From contig NW_027196447.1 of the NCBI RefSeq assembly GCF_038502225.1, forward strand, positions 1 through 64,000: a DNA stretch of 64,000 nt, in the 5' to 3' direction. The notes under the pieces are model-generated. The model ran no database searches. It worked only from the letters and a program-made list of their open reading frames with translations, and was not told where the DNA came from. Below, in pieces: positions 10,610 to 22,246 of this stretch. The translations under genes were made by a program, and so were the position numbers. Source of the DNA: Cherax quadricarinatus (Eukaryota; Arthropoda; Malacostraca; Decapoda; Parastacidae). Positions within the stretch are counted from its first letter, which is position 1, and each line of letters opens with the position of its first letter.

Positions 10610-13600
10610 ACTGTCTTTTTGTGTTACTGTTCTTCTGTACTGTTCTTTTGTGTTACTGTACTGGTCTTATGTGTTTCTATACTGTTAGGCTGTGTTTCTG
10701 TTCTGGTCTTCTGTGTTATTGTGTAGTACTGGTCATCTGTGTTATTGTAATGTAATGGTCTTCTACGTCATTGTACTGTACAGGTCTTCTGTGTTATTGT
10801 ACTGTACTGGTCTTGTGTGTTATTGTACTGTACTGGTCTTGTCTGTTATTGTACTGTACTGGTCTTGTGTGTTATTGTACTGTACTGGTCTTGTGTGTTA
10901 TTGTACTGTACTGGTCTTCTGTGTTATTGTACTGTACTGGTCTTGTGTGTTATTGTACTGTACTGGTCTTGTGTGTTATTGTACTGTACTGGTCTTCTGT
11001 GTTATTGTACTGTACTGGTCTTCTGTGTTATTGTACTGTACTGGTCTTCTGTGTTATTGTACTGTACTGGTCTTCTGTGTTATTGTACTGTACTGGTCTT
11101 CTGTGTTATTGTACTGTACTGGTCTTCTGTGTTATTGTACTGTACAGGTCTTCTGTGTTATTGTATTTTACTGGTCTACTGTGTTATTGTACTGTACTGG
11201 TCTACTGTGTTATTGTACTGTACTGGTCTTCTGTGTTACTGTACTGATTTTCTGTGTTATTGTACTGTACTGGTCTTCTGTGTTACTGTACTGGTCTTCT
11301 GTGTTACTGTACTGGTCTTTTGTGTTATTGTACTGTACTGGCCTTCTGTGTTACTGTACTGGTCTTCTGTGTTACTGTACTGGTCTTCTGTGTTATTGTA
11401 CAGTACTGGTCTTCTGTGTTAGTGTACTGTAATGGTATTCTGTGTTACTATACTGGTCTTCTGTGTTATTGTACTGTACTGGTCTTCTGTGTTACTGTAC
11501 TGGTCTTATGTGTTATTGTACTGTACTGGTCTTCTGTGTTACTGTTCTTCTGCGCTACTGTACTGTACTGTTCTTTTGTGTTACTGTACTGGTCTTATGG
11601 GTTTCTATACTGATAGGCTGTGTTTCTGTTCTGGTCTTCTGTGTTATTGTGTAGTACTGGTCATCTGTGTTATTGTACTGTAATGGTCTTCTGTGTTATT
11701 GTGTAGTACTGGTCATCTGTGTTATTGTACTGTAATGGTCTTCTGCGTCATTGTACTGTACAGGTCTTCTGTGTTATTGTACTGTACTGGTCTTGTGTGT
11801 TATTGTACTGTTCTGGTTTTCTGTGTTACTGTACTGTACTGGTCTTCTGTGTTATTGTACTGTACTGGTCTTCTGTGTTATTGTACTGTACTGGTCTTCT
11901 GTGTTATTGTACTGTACTGGTCTTCTGTGTTATTGTACTGTACTGGTCTTCTGTGTTATTGTACTGTACTGGTCTTCTGTGTTATTGTACTGTACAGGTC
12001 TTCTGTGTTATTGTACTGTTCTGGTCTTCTGTGTTATTGTACTGTACTGGTCTTCTGTGTTATTGTACTGTACTGGTCTTCTGTGTTATTGTACTGTACT
12101 GGTCTTCTGTGTTATTGTACTGTACTGGTCTTCTGTGTTATTGTACTGTACTGGTCTTCTGTGTTATTGTACTGTTCTGGTCTTCTGTGTTATTGTACTG
12201 TACTGGTCTTTTGTGTTATTGTACTGTACTGGTCTTCTGTGTTATTGTACTGTACTGGTCTTCTGTGTTATTGTACTGTACTGGTCTTCTGTCTTATTGT
12301 ACTGTTCTGGTCTTCTGTGTTATTGTATTGTACTGGTCTTCTGTGTTACTGTACTGTACTGGTCTTCTGTGTTATTGTACTGTACTGGTCTTCTGTGTTA
12401 TTGTACTGTACTGGTCTTCTGTGTTACTGTACTGTACTGGTCTTCTGTGTTATTGTACTGTACTGGTCTTCTGTGTTATTGTACTGTACTGGTCTTCTGT
12501 GTTATTGTACTGTACTGGTCTTCTGAGTTATTGTACTGTACTGGTCTTTGTGTTATTGTACTGTACTGGTCTTCTGTGTTATTGTACTGTACTGGTCTTC
12601 TGTGTTATTGTACTGTACTGGTCTTCTGTGTTATTGTACTGTACTGGTCTTCTGTGTTATTGTACTGTACTGGTCTTCTGTGTTACTGTACTGTACTGGT
12701 CTTCTGTGTTACTGTACTGTACTGGTCTTCTGTGTTACTGTACTGTACTGGTCTTGTGTGTTACTGTACTGTACTGGTCTTGTGTGTTATTGTACTGTAC
12801 TGGTCTTGTGTGTTATTGTACTGTACTGGTCTTCTGTGTTACTGTACTGTACTGGTCTTCTGTGTTACTGTACTGTACTGGACTTCTGTGTTATTGTACT
12901 GTACTGGTCTTCTGTGTTATTGTACTGTACTGGTCTTCTGTGTTATTGTACTGTACTGGTCTTCTGTGTTATTGTACTGTACTGGTCTTCTGTGTTATTG
13001 TACTGTACTGGTCTTCTGTGTTACTGTACTGTACTGGTCTTCTGTGTTACTGTACTGTACTGGTCTTCTGTGTTACTGTACTGTACTGGTCTTCTGTGTT
13101 ACTGTACTGTACTGGTCTTGTGTGTTATTGTACTGTACTGGTCTTGTGTGTTATTGTACTGTACTGGTCTTCTGTGTTACTGTACTGTACTGGTCTTCTG
13201 TGTTACTGTACTGTACTGGTCTTGTGTGTTATTGTACTGTACTGGTCTTGTGTGTTATTGTACTGTACTGGTCTTCTGTGTTACTGTACTGTACTGGTCT
13301 TCTGTGTTACTGTACTGTACTGGACTTCTGTGTTATTGTACTGTACTGGTCTTCTGTGTTATTGTACTGTACTGGTCTTCTGTGTTATTGTACTGTACTG
13401 GTCTTCTGTGTTATTGTACTGTACTGGTCTTCTGTGTTATTGTACTGTACTGGTCTTCTGTGTTACTGTACTGTACTGGTCTTCTGTGTTACTGTACTGT
13501 ACTGGTCTTCTGTGTTACTGTACTGTACTGGTCTTCTGTGTTACTGTACTGTACTGGTCTTGTGTGTTATTGTACTGTACTGGTCTTGTGTGTTATTGTA

Positions 13601-14945
13601 CTGTACTGGTCTTCTGTGTAACTGTACTGTACTGGTCTTCTGTGTTACTGTACTGTACTGGTCTTCTGTGTTATTGTACTGTACTGGTCTTCTGTGTTAT
13701 TGTACTGTACTGGTCTTCTGTGTTACTGTACTGTACTGGTCTTCTGTGTTACTGTACTGTACTGGTCTTCTGTGTTACTGTACTGTACTGGTCTTCTGTG
13801 TTACTGTACTGTACTGGTCTTCTGTGTTATTGTACTGTACTGGTCTTGTGTGTTATTGTACTGTACTGGTCTTCTGTGTTACTGTACTGTACTGGTCTTC
13901 TGTGTTACTGTACTGTACTGGTCTTCTGTGTTATTGTACTGTACTGGTCTTCTGTGTTACTGTACTGTACTGGTCTTCTGTGTTACTGTACTGTACTGGT
14001 CTTCTGTGTTTTTGTACTGTATTGGTCTTCTGTGTTACTGTACTGTACTGGTCTTCTGTGTTATTGTACTGTACTGGTCTTCTGTGTTACTGTACTGTAC
14101 TGGTCTTCTGTGTTACTGTACTGTACTGGTCTTCTGTGTTACTGTACTGTACTGGTCTTCTGTGTTATTGTACTGTACTGGTCTTCTGTGTTATTGTACT
14201 GTACTGGTCTCCTGTGTTATTGTACTGTACTGGTCTTCTGTGTTATTGTACTGTACTGGTCTTCTGTGTTATTGTACTGTACTGGTCTTCTGTGTTATTG
14301 TACTGTACTGGTCTTCTGTGTTATTGTACTGTACTGGTCTTCTATGTTATTGTACTGTACTGGTCTTCTGTGTTATTGTACTGTACTGGTCTTCTGTGTT
14401 ATTGTACTGTACTGGTCTTCTGTGTTATTGTACTGTACTGGTCTTCTGTGTTATTGTACTGTACTGGTCGTCTGTGTTATTGTACTGTACTGGTCTTCTG
14501 TGTTATTGTACTGTACTGGTCTTCTGTGTTACTGTACTGTACTGGTCTTCTGTGTTATTGTACTGTACTGGTCTTCTGTGTTATTGTACTGTACTGGTCT
14601 TCTGTGTTATTGTACTGTACTGGTCTACTGTGTTATTGTACTGTACTGGTCTTCTGTGTTATTGTACTGTACTGGTCTTCTGTGTTATTGTACTGTGCTG
14701 GTCTTCTGTGTTATTGTACTGTACTGGTCTTCTGTGTTACTGTACTGTACTGGTCTTCTGTGTTATTGTACTGTACTGGTCTTCTGTGTTATTGTACTGT
14801 ACTGGTCTTCTGTGTTATTGTACTGTACTGGTCTACTGTGTTATTGTACTGTACTGGTCTTCTGTGTTATTGTACTGTACTGGTCTTCTGTGTTATTGTA
14901 CTGTACTGGTCTTCTGTGTTACTGTACTGTACTGGTCTTGTATGT
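10610..14945 (+). repeat. 26-bp satellite (TATTGTACTGTACTGGTC type), >4 kb
   Basis: The consensus unit is TACTGGTCTTCTGTGTTA plus TTGTACTG. From about 11800 to 14940 the array is nearly pure, with roughly 120 units differing mostly at TTATTG versus TTACTG and CTTCTG versus CTTGTG. 11220-11640 mixes in 21-bp units that lack the extra five bases. All three plus-strand frames stay open for kilobases because the unit has no stop codon and 26 is not a multiple of 3; no protein is proposed. Confidence 0.95.
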
Positions 14946-14974
14946 TGCACCATTGTTATTTTTGTTTATTTACA

Positions 14975-15500
14975 CTGTAATTCTGTGCTGTCGTAATGTT
15001 TTATGTTATATATGTGTTTTATGTGTTATTATGCTGTTTTATATCTCAATGAGTGTTTTATGTGTTATTATGCTGTTTTATATCTCAATGACTGTTTTAT
15101 GTGTTATTATGCTGTTTTATATCTCAATGACTGTTTTATGGTTTATTATGCTGTTTTATATCTCAATGACTGTTTTATGTGTTATTATGCTGTTTTATAT
15201 CTCAATGACTGTTTTATGTGTTATTATGCTGTTTTATATCTCAATGAGTGTTTTATGTGTTATTATGCTGTTTTATATCTCAATGACTGTTTTATGTATT
15301 ATGCTGTTTTATATCTCAATGACTGTTTTATGTGTTATTATGCTGTTTTATATCTCAATGACTGTTTTATGTGTTATTATGCTGTTTTATATCTCAATGA
15401 CTGTTTTATGTGTTATTATGCTGTTTTATATCTCAATGACTGTTTTATGTGTTATTATGCTGTTTTATATCTCAATGACTGTTTTATGTGTTACTATAAT
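14975..15500 (+). repeat. 39-bp tandem repeat, ~12 units
   Basis: The unit contains TTTTATGTGTTATTATGCTG and TTTTATATCTCAATGACTG; one unit is shortened near 15293. It directly follows the 26-bp satellite and shares its TGTGTTATT word. Reversed, related TTTTATG-type repeats flank the inverted 26-bp array at 51320-51500. Confidence 0.95.
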
Positions 15501-15636
15501 TGTTACGCTGACTTGCGATTTCTCTAAATATGTCTTACAATTTTGTTCATCTATCTAATATTACATTGCGATTATCGTCGTTATTAGCTACAACGACGAA
15601 AATCAGCTTTGTAATATTACACATTCATTTTCATTT

Positions 15637-15866
<230 letters not shown>

Positions 15867-15924
15867 TATTTTACGCTGATGCATCATTTTCCAGTGATAA
15901 CAAGCATGGATGACCTCGCATCTG

Positions 15925-16095
15925 GTTACTACTCGCCTGACGTGAGTTTTCGTCAGAGGTGAGTGTTACTACTCGCCTGACGCAAGTTTACGTCAGAGGT
16001 GAGTGTTACTACTCGCCTGACGTGAGTTTTCGTCAGAGGTGAGTGTTACTACTCGCCTGACGTGAGTTTACGTCAGAGGTGAGTGTTACTACTCG
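15925..16095 (+). repeat. 40-bp hairpin satellite, left part (4 units)
   Basis: Landmark ACTCGCCTGA recurs at 15931, 15971, 16011 and 16051. Each unit has CTGACG facing CGTCAG; where the unit reads CTGACGTGAGTTTACGTCAG the stem is 7 bp. The array is interrupted at 16096 by a SINE-like insertion. Confidence 0.95.
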
Positions 16096-16454
16096 GCCTG
16101 GGGGCCTGGTGGGGGCGGCCTGGTGGCCTGGTGGGGGCGGCCTGGTGGCCTGGTGGGGGCGGCCTGGTGGCTAAAGCTCCCGCTTCACACACGGAGGGCC
16201 CGGGTTCGATTCCCGGCGGGTGGAAACATTTCGACACGTTTCCTTACACCTGTTGTCCTGTTCACCTAGCAGCAAATAGGTACCTGGGTGTTAGTCGACT
16301 GGTGTGGGTCGCATCCTGGGAGACAAGATTAAGGACCCCAATGGAAATAAGTTAGACAGTCCTCGATGACGCACTGACTTTCTTGGGTTATCCTGGGTGG
16401 CTAACCCTCCGGGGTTAAAAATCCGAACGAAATCTTATCTCTTATCTTATCTTA
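16096..16454 (+). mobile_element. tRNA-derived SINE-like insertion
   Basis: A 359-bp insertion splits the 40-bp satellite cleanly: left flank ACTCG plus right flank CCTGACG rebuilds the uninterrupted unit. The 5' part is a GC-rich GCCTGGTGG/GGGGGCGG mini-array, then a tRNA-like head, a body (GCAAATAGGTACCTGGGTGT, GACAAGATTAAGGACCCC) and a CTTAT-repeat tail at the right end. A tRNA-related head, unrelated body and simple-repeat tail are the hallmarks of SINEs. No target-site duplication is seen. Confidence 0.85.
16161..16228 (+). ncRNA. tRNA-like SINE head with pol III B box
   Basis: GGTTCGATTCC at 16203-16213 matches the pol III B-box consensus exactly and sits in a T-arm-like CCGGG/CCCGG stem. 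TGGCTAAAGC upstream is a plausible A box. The middle (TTCACAC) resembles an anticodon loop reading CAC, as in tRNA-Val, but the acceptor stem is not intact, so this is a SINE promoter region and not a working tRNA. Confidence 0.7.
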
Positions 16455-16650
16455 CCTGACGCAAGTTTACGTCAGAGGTGAGTGTTACTACTCGCCTGAC
16501 GCAAGTTTACGTCAGAGGTGAGTGTTACTACTCGCCTGACGCAAGTTTACGTCAGAGGTGAGTGTTACTACTCGCCTGACGCAAGTTTACGTCAGAGGTG
16601 AGTGTTACTACTCGCCTGACGCAAATTTACGTCAGAAGTGAGTGGAGTAG
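16455..16650 (+). repeat. 40-bp hairpin satellite, right part (5 units)
   Basis: CCTGACGCAAGTTTACGTCA recurs at 16455, 16495, 16535, 16575 and, slightly altered, 16615. All right-side units are of the CAAG type while the left side mixes TGAG and CAAG, so the array had differentiated locally. Confidence 0.95.
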
Positions 16651-17165
16651 AGCAGGCAGTACAACACCTCTCTCAGTCTCGAGGTCTTCTTTTCCTGATC
16701 ATTTACTTTGATTAAGAGACTACCTGAAGAATAACATTATTCCTTAGTGTCCCACAAGTGCGACTACTTGTGACACTTCCACTAGAAGCTCTCCTGTGTT
16801 GCTAAGTGTTTGAAACTCAGATCGTCTCAGCAAATTGACTGTATCTTTTTCCAATTTATCCATTCAGCCAAGATGAAGGCCATTGTAACAATATATGATT
16901 ATAAGTCTGTTAAAACGTTTACATCTAATTGATAAGTAAAAGGTATCATTAAAATACCTTTAGACCATAAAATAATATACGTTATATTAAAAGAGATATT
17001 TTATGATTTTTTTCTATCTCCGTAATACTAAAATTGATCCGCACAATCTATTGAATTATATCAGTATATATAATTTCTTATTACTATTTCCCATGTGTAT
17101 ATTACATACTGAAGATCCCCGAGACTCGTGCCATAAATACTGTAGAAATCCTATGGAACATCGTA
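16651..17165. other. AT-rich spacer, nothing recognised
   Basis: No repeat, RNA gene or coding domain identified. An open frame from 17003 runs into the 18-bp array only because the array has no stops. Confidence 0.5.
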
Positions 17166-17960
17166 ATAATAATGTTTTATGTGTCTCTATCCTGTTTTAT
17201 CTCTCAATTTACCGTTTTATGTCACTTTATTGGTTTATTTGTCACCATACTGTTTTATGTGATATTGTACTGTTTTATGTGTTGCTATACTGTTTTATAT
17301 GTTACTACACTATTTCATGTTTCTCTATACTGTTTAATGCGTTAATGTACTGTTTTATGTTATTGTACTGTTTTATGTTATTGTACTGTTTTATGTTATT
17401 GTACTGTTTTATGTTATTGTACTGTTTTATGTTATTGTACTGTTTTATGTTATTGTACTGTTTTATGTTATTGCACAGTTTTATGTTATTGTACTGTTTT
17501 ATGTTATTGTACTGTTTTATGTTATTGTACTGTTTTATGTTATTGTACTGTTTTATGTCATTGTACTGTTTTATGTTATTGTACTGTTTTATGTTATTGT
17601 ACTGTTTTATATTATTGTACTGTTTTATGTTATTGCACTGTTTTATGTTATTGTACTGTTTTATGTTATTGTACTGTTTTATGTTATTGTACTGTTTTAT
17701 GTTATTGTACTGTTTTATGTTATTGTACTGTTTTATGTTATTGTACTGTTTTATGTTGAAGATTGAGACACTTATGCAGCATATGGGAATCTTTATTCAT
17801 ATGCTGCATAAGTGTCTCAATCTTCAACTTGTCGGTTTTTCAAACCATTCATCACAACTGTTTTATGTTATTGTACTGTTTTATGTCATTGTACTGTTTT
17901 ATGTTATTGTACTGTTTTATGTTACTATGCTGTTCTTACATGTTACTGTACTTGCCTTTT
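17166..17960 (+). repeat. 18-bp tandem repeat (TGTTTTATGTTATTGTAC)
   Basis: Near-perfect from about 17345 to 17750, then resuming at 17859-17935; 17166-17340 holds degenerate longer variants. 18 bp is a multiple of 3, so one frame encodes a repeating six-residue Cys-Phe-Met-Leu-Leu-Tyr peptide; there is no reason to think it is made. The array is broken at 17755-17858 by a palindromic insertion. Confidence 0.95.
17755..17858. mobile_element. Palindromic insertion with perfect 31-bp arms
   Basis: Arms 17755-17785 and 17798-17828 are exact reverse complements (GTTGAAGATTGAGACACTTA begins the left arm) around a 12-nt loop. About 30 bp of non-repeat sequence (TTGTCGGTTTTTCAAACC) follows the right arm before the satellite resumes. 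ACTGTTTTATGTT flanks both sides, but it is also array sequence, so a target duplication cannot be proved. It looks like two head-to-head ends of a dispersed repeat. Confidence 0.75.
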
Positions 17961-17975
17961 GTGTTAGTGTAGTTA

Positions 17976-18310
17976 GGGTAGTCTAGTGATAATGAGTTCA
18001 CGGTAATCTAGTAATAATAAGTTCACGGTAGTCTAGTGATAATAAGTTCACGGTAATCTAGTAATAATAAGTTCACGGTAGTCTAGTGATAATAAGTTCA
18101 CGGTATTCTAGTGATAATAAGTTCACGGTAGTCTAGTAATAATAAGTTCACGGTAGTCTAGTGATAATAAGTTCACGGTAGTCTAGTAATAATAAGTTCA
18201 CGGTAGTCTAGTGATAATAAGTTCACGGTAGTCTAGTGATAATAAGTTCACGGTAGTCTAGTAATAATAAGTTCACGGTAGTCTAGTGATAATAAGTTCA
18301 CGGTAGTCTG
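17976..18310 (+). repeat. 25-bp tandem repeat, ~13 units
   Basis: The unit contains CGGTAGTCTAGTGATAATAA plus GTTCA. Variants are limited mainly to GTGATA versus GTAATA and GTCTAG versus ATCTAG. Confidence 0.95.
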
Positions 18311-18796
18311 ATAAATCTGTAAAATTACTGTTGGCTTCATCACAGTTTTTCCCAAATTTCATTTTAATAATTTAGTTATTGTTGTATATTAATATATATA
18401 TCAAGTGTATGTTTGTTTATATTTCTCAATAATTTCTTAGATGAATTGAGAAAGCATTTGAATAACTTGGATAACTTATATGAAAATGAATCTACAGAGC
18501 TAATAATAATAGGTTCAGTTTCACATAAATTATCCAGATAACTAGTAAATATTTTGAGCCCAGTTGTTGACAAAATTTCTAACTATAATTTTAAAAATAA
18601 AATTGAAGTTTTGAACAAAGATTAGAACATAAATATAACATTAGAACTGGACAAGAGCATAATACTCTGTTTAGTCATGTCAGGGATTTTAACCATACAA
18701 TTGATTTTCAAAAGACCGAGAAAGTTACATTAAGCCAAGACGCCTTAGTCCACTTGGCTATTAATGCTTCAAATATCAGGCGCTCAGTACCATTGG

Positions 18797-18801
<5 letters not shown>
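18311..18801. other. AT-rich spacer, nothing recognised
   Basis: No coding domain, RNA gene or tandem repeat seen in this interval before the (TA)n tract. Confidence 0.5.

Positions 18802-18884
<83 letters not shown>
18802..18884. repeat. (TA)n microsatellite abutting MITE copy 1
   Basis: Pure TA dinucleotides running directly into the TGTCATGCCGAATA end of the MITE. Confidence 0.95.
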
Positions 18885-18888
<4 letters not shown>

Positions 18889-19271
18889 ATGCCGAATAGG
18901 TAAAACTGGTCAATTAGTTAGAACTCATTTAAAATTAAGTCCTTTCTAAAATTTTCTCTTATAAATTTAAAGATTTTTTTTAATTTATGTTAATGTAAAA
19001 TTAATAATTTCGTACCAAAAGAACCTTAGAAAACTTACCTAATCTTATTATAACAAGCGCAATGTAATTTAGCCTAATCCAACTAAATACATTTTAGATA
19101 AGTTTACAATAATTTAATAATAAATAAACAAAATGAAATATATTTTTTCCTTACGTTCAGAATGATTTTTGCGAAATTATTGCATACACAGATATTCGCT
19201 TGCCTTATTCGGCGAGAAGACCGTTGCTATTTAAGCAAAAATCGCAAGTTTTACCTATTCGGCATACTCAT
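18885..19271 (-). mobile_element. MITE-like element, copy 1 (inverted relative to copies 2 and 3)
   Basis: It begins TGTCATGCCGAATA and ends with TATTCGGCAT, a decayed version of the 14-bp terminal inverted repeat of the 30161 copy. Its interior matches the reverse complement of that copy (AACTCATTTAAAATTAAGTC, TAACAAGCGC). There is no coding capacity. It lies against a TA tract on the left. Confidence 0.8.
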
Positions 19272-20274
19272 GCATATTTACATTTATCGAATACATATGT
19301 ATGTGCATATGTGTATCTGTACATCTCTACGTGTATACTTACAGGTGCACGTAGAACCTCTGCAATAAATTAATATAATGTAACGCAGCTCAGTCTTGCC
19401 CATATTATGTACATCCTGTGAGAGTTGATAAGTACATACTGTTCCAACATATTCAGCTGGATATATATATATTTAACTATATAGTAGTTATTAAAAAAAC
19501 GGCCACTAGGATCGCAAGAAAAATGAGCAACGTGTATGACTTTAATTAAAGCACGTGTATGCCTTTACGTGCGTTTAATCAAGGCATGTGTATGCCTTTA
19601 CATGCGTGTAATCAAGGCACGTGTATGCCTTGACGTGTGAGACTGGTCTCAAAAGTGAAGGTACTGTATTACCAACCTCCACAACAAATATTTATGTCTG
19701 GAATGGTGACGCAGATTAACTAGCAAAATTTCCAATTAATGTATTGTCATTTGAGCATTGAACAGCTTCCAGTTCAAAATATAGAAATTTGTAATTATTT
19801 GGTAAAAGGAGTAATATAGGAACAGATAAGATATATAATGATAACATAGTCCAGCAGACCTTCTGCAGTGTTATGTTAGACCTGGTGTACCTCACCAGGT
19901 TTCTCTGTTTAACCCATGTATCCCTATATTCCTTGTATTGGATTAACAAAGTTTATGGAAAGCTAAATGTATCCGCAATTATGTTTCATTGGTTTTTCAT
20001 ACGTCCTTTACATAACATACCGATGGTAATTTCACCAATAGTTTTTCAAATCGATAATTATATTTCAAAAAGTTAGTATCAATATATTTTAGAATATATA
20101 AATTTTTAGAGTTTTTGTCTCCTTACAGTTCACTTTTACTACTACCTCAGTGACGCCTGGACTGGAAAAAGTACACAACGTACTAGGTTTGCCTCTGAGT
20201 ATGGCTTCCAGTCTTGGCCTTCCTTCATGTGAGTTGCAGTTATGTATGTTCCTTCATTGATGCTTTCTGGATCA
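19272..20274. other. AT-rich spacer with a three-unit 33-bp repeat, no gene
   Basis: Apart from the 33-bp repeat at 19551-19641, no domain, RNA gene or repeat was recognised. Small open frames (19162-19368, 19873-20076) show no recognisable family. Confidence 0.5.
19551..19641 (+). repeat. 33-bp tandem repeat, 3 units, paired-change hairpin
   Basis: Units start at 19551, 19584 and 19617. Unit 1 has GCACGT facing ACGTGC; unit 2 has GCATGT facing ACATGC, so both arms changed and pairing is kept. Unit 3 has GCACGT facing ACGTGT, one position weakened. Confidence 0.85.
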
Positions 20275-20702
<428 letters not shown>

Positions 20703-20911
20703 CAAGGTAGTAGGTTGGTAGACAGTAATCATCCAGGGAGGTACTGCCGTCCTGCCAAGTGAGTGTGAAACAGAAACCTGTAATTGTTTTACATGATGGC
20801 AGGATTGCTTGTGGTCTTTTTCTGTCTCATAAACACGCTGCATAACAGGTATATCTTGCTACTTCTACTTACATTTAGGGCACACTGCACATGCATGCGC
20901 ATGCATATATA

Positions 20912-21123
20912 TGTCGTGCCGAATATGTAAAACTTGCGATCTTGGCTTAAATAGCAACGCTCATCTTGCCATATAAGACAAGCGAAAATTTGTACATGCA
21001 AAAATTTCGCAAAAATCTTTCTGAACCTAACGAGAAAATTATATTTCATTGTGTTTGTTTAATATTAAATTATTGTAAACGTATTTAAAATATATTTAGT
21101 AAGATTAGTCTAAAATAAATTGC
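20912..21123 (+). mobile_element. MITE-like element, copy 2 (3' truncated)
   Basis: Begins TGTCGTGCCGAATA after a short ATATAT run and follows the 30161 copy (GATCTTGGCTTAAATAGCAA, CTGAACCTAACG, TAAAATAAATT) for about 210 bp. It is then cut off by the polypyrimidine tract, so the right terminal inverted repeat is missing. Confidence 0.85.
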
Positions 21124-21129
21124 TCCCTC

Positions 21130-21172
<43 letters not shown>

Positions 21173-21226
21173 TGCTTTCTCTCTCCTCTCTCTCCTCCTC
21201 CCTCTCTCTCCTCTCTCTCTCTCTCC

Positions 21227-21287
<61 letters not shown>

Positions 21288-21444
21288 TCTCTCTCCCCCC
21301 TCTCCCTCTCCTCTCCTCCTCTCTCTCCCTCCTCTCTCTCCCTCTCTCTCCTCTCTCTCTCTCCTCTCCTCCCTCCTCTCTCTCCCTCCTCTCTCTCTCT
21401 CTCCCTCCTCTCTCTCTCTCTCTCCATCTCTCGCTCCCCTTCTC

Positions 21445-21511
<67 letters not shown>

Positions 21512-21560
21512 CTCTCTCTCTCCCTCCCTTCTCTCCTCTCTCTCTCCCTCCTTCTCTCTC

Positions 21561-21592
<32 letters not shown>

Positions 21593-21669
21593 CCTCTCTC
21601 TCTCTCTCCTCTCACTCTCTCTCCCTCTCTCTCTCTCTCTTTCTCTCTTTCTCTCTCTCTCTCCCTCTT

Positions 21670-21740
<71 letters not shown>

Positions 21741-22108
21741 CCTCTCTCTCTCCTCTCTCCCTCTCTCCCATCAACTCCCAATCCCTCTCTCACCCTCCTC
21801 TCTCTCTATAGGCTCCTCTCTCCACCTCTCCATTTCTTTCTCTCTCATAGCCTTTTCCCTCGCCCTCCTTTCTCCCTCTCTCTCTCTCTCTCTCCTCCCT
21901 CTCTCCCTCTCTCTCCTCTCTTTCTCTCCCCCCTCATTTCTCTCTCCCCTCCCCCTCCAGTCTTATCCCTCACCCCCCCATACTCTCTCCCCCTCTCTCC
22001 CTCTTTCTACCCTTTCTCTCTCCTCTCTCTCCCTCTTTCTACCCTTTCTCTCTCCTCTCTCTCCCTCTTTCTACCCTCTCTCTCTCCCCCCCACACCCCC
22101 TCCCTCCT
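21124..22108. repeat. ~1-kb polypyrimidine (CT)n tract
   Basis: Almost pure C and T on the plus strand: CTCTCT runs mixed with CCTCC. Purines appear only sparsely before 21770 and slightly more often after. Open frames of Ser-Leu (plus) or Arg-Glu (minus) are by-products. Confidence 0.95.
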
Positions 22109-22246
22109 CTAGCCTTCTGTCTGGGTGGCCTTAGAGGACGGAAAACCAGAGATCTGGTAGACGAACCAGGGAGGAAAGACTGGGAGTTAGAGCTCCAAAA
22201 AAGGGAGGAAGAGTGGGGAAGGAAGATAGTAGAGCTTGGTAAGAAA

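Noticed and set aside
11719..15558. Plus-strand frames of 1,279 and 1,081 residues rich in Cys, Tyr, Leu and Val
   Set aside because: By-products of the 26-bp and 39-bp satellites, equally open in several frames.
21110..21793. Arg/Glu-rich minus-strand frame resembling an RS- or RE-rich nuclear protein
   Set aside because: A simple consequence of (GA)n on the minus strand of the polypyrimidine tract.
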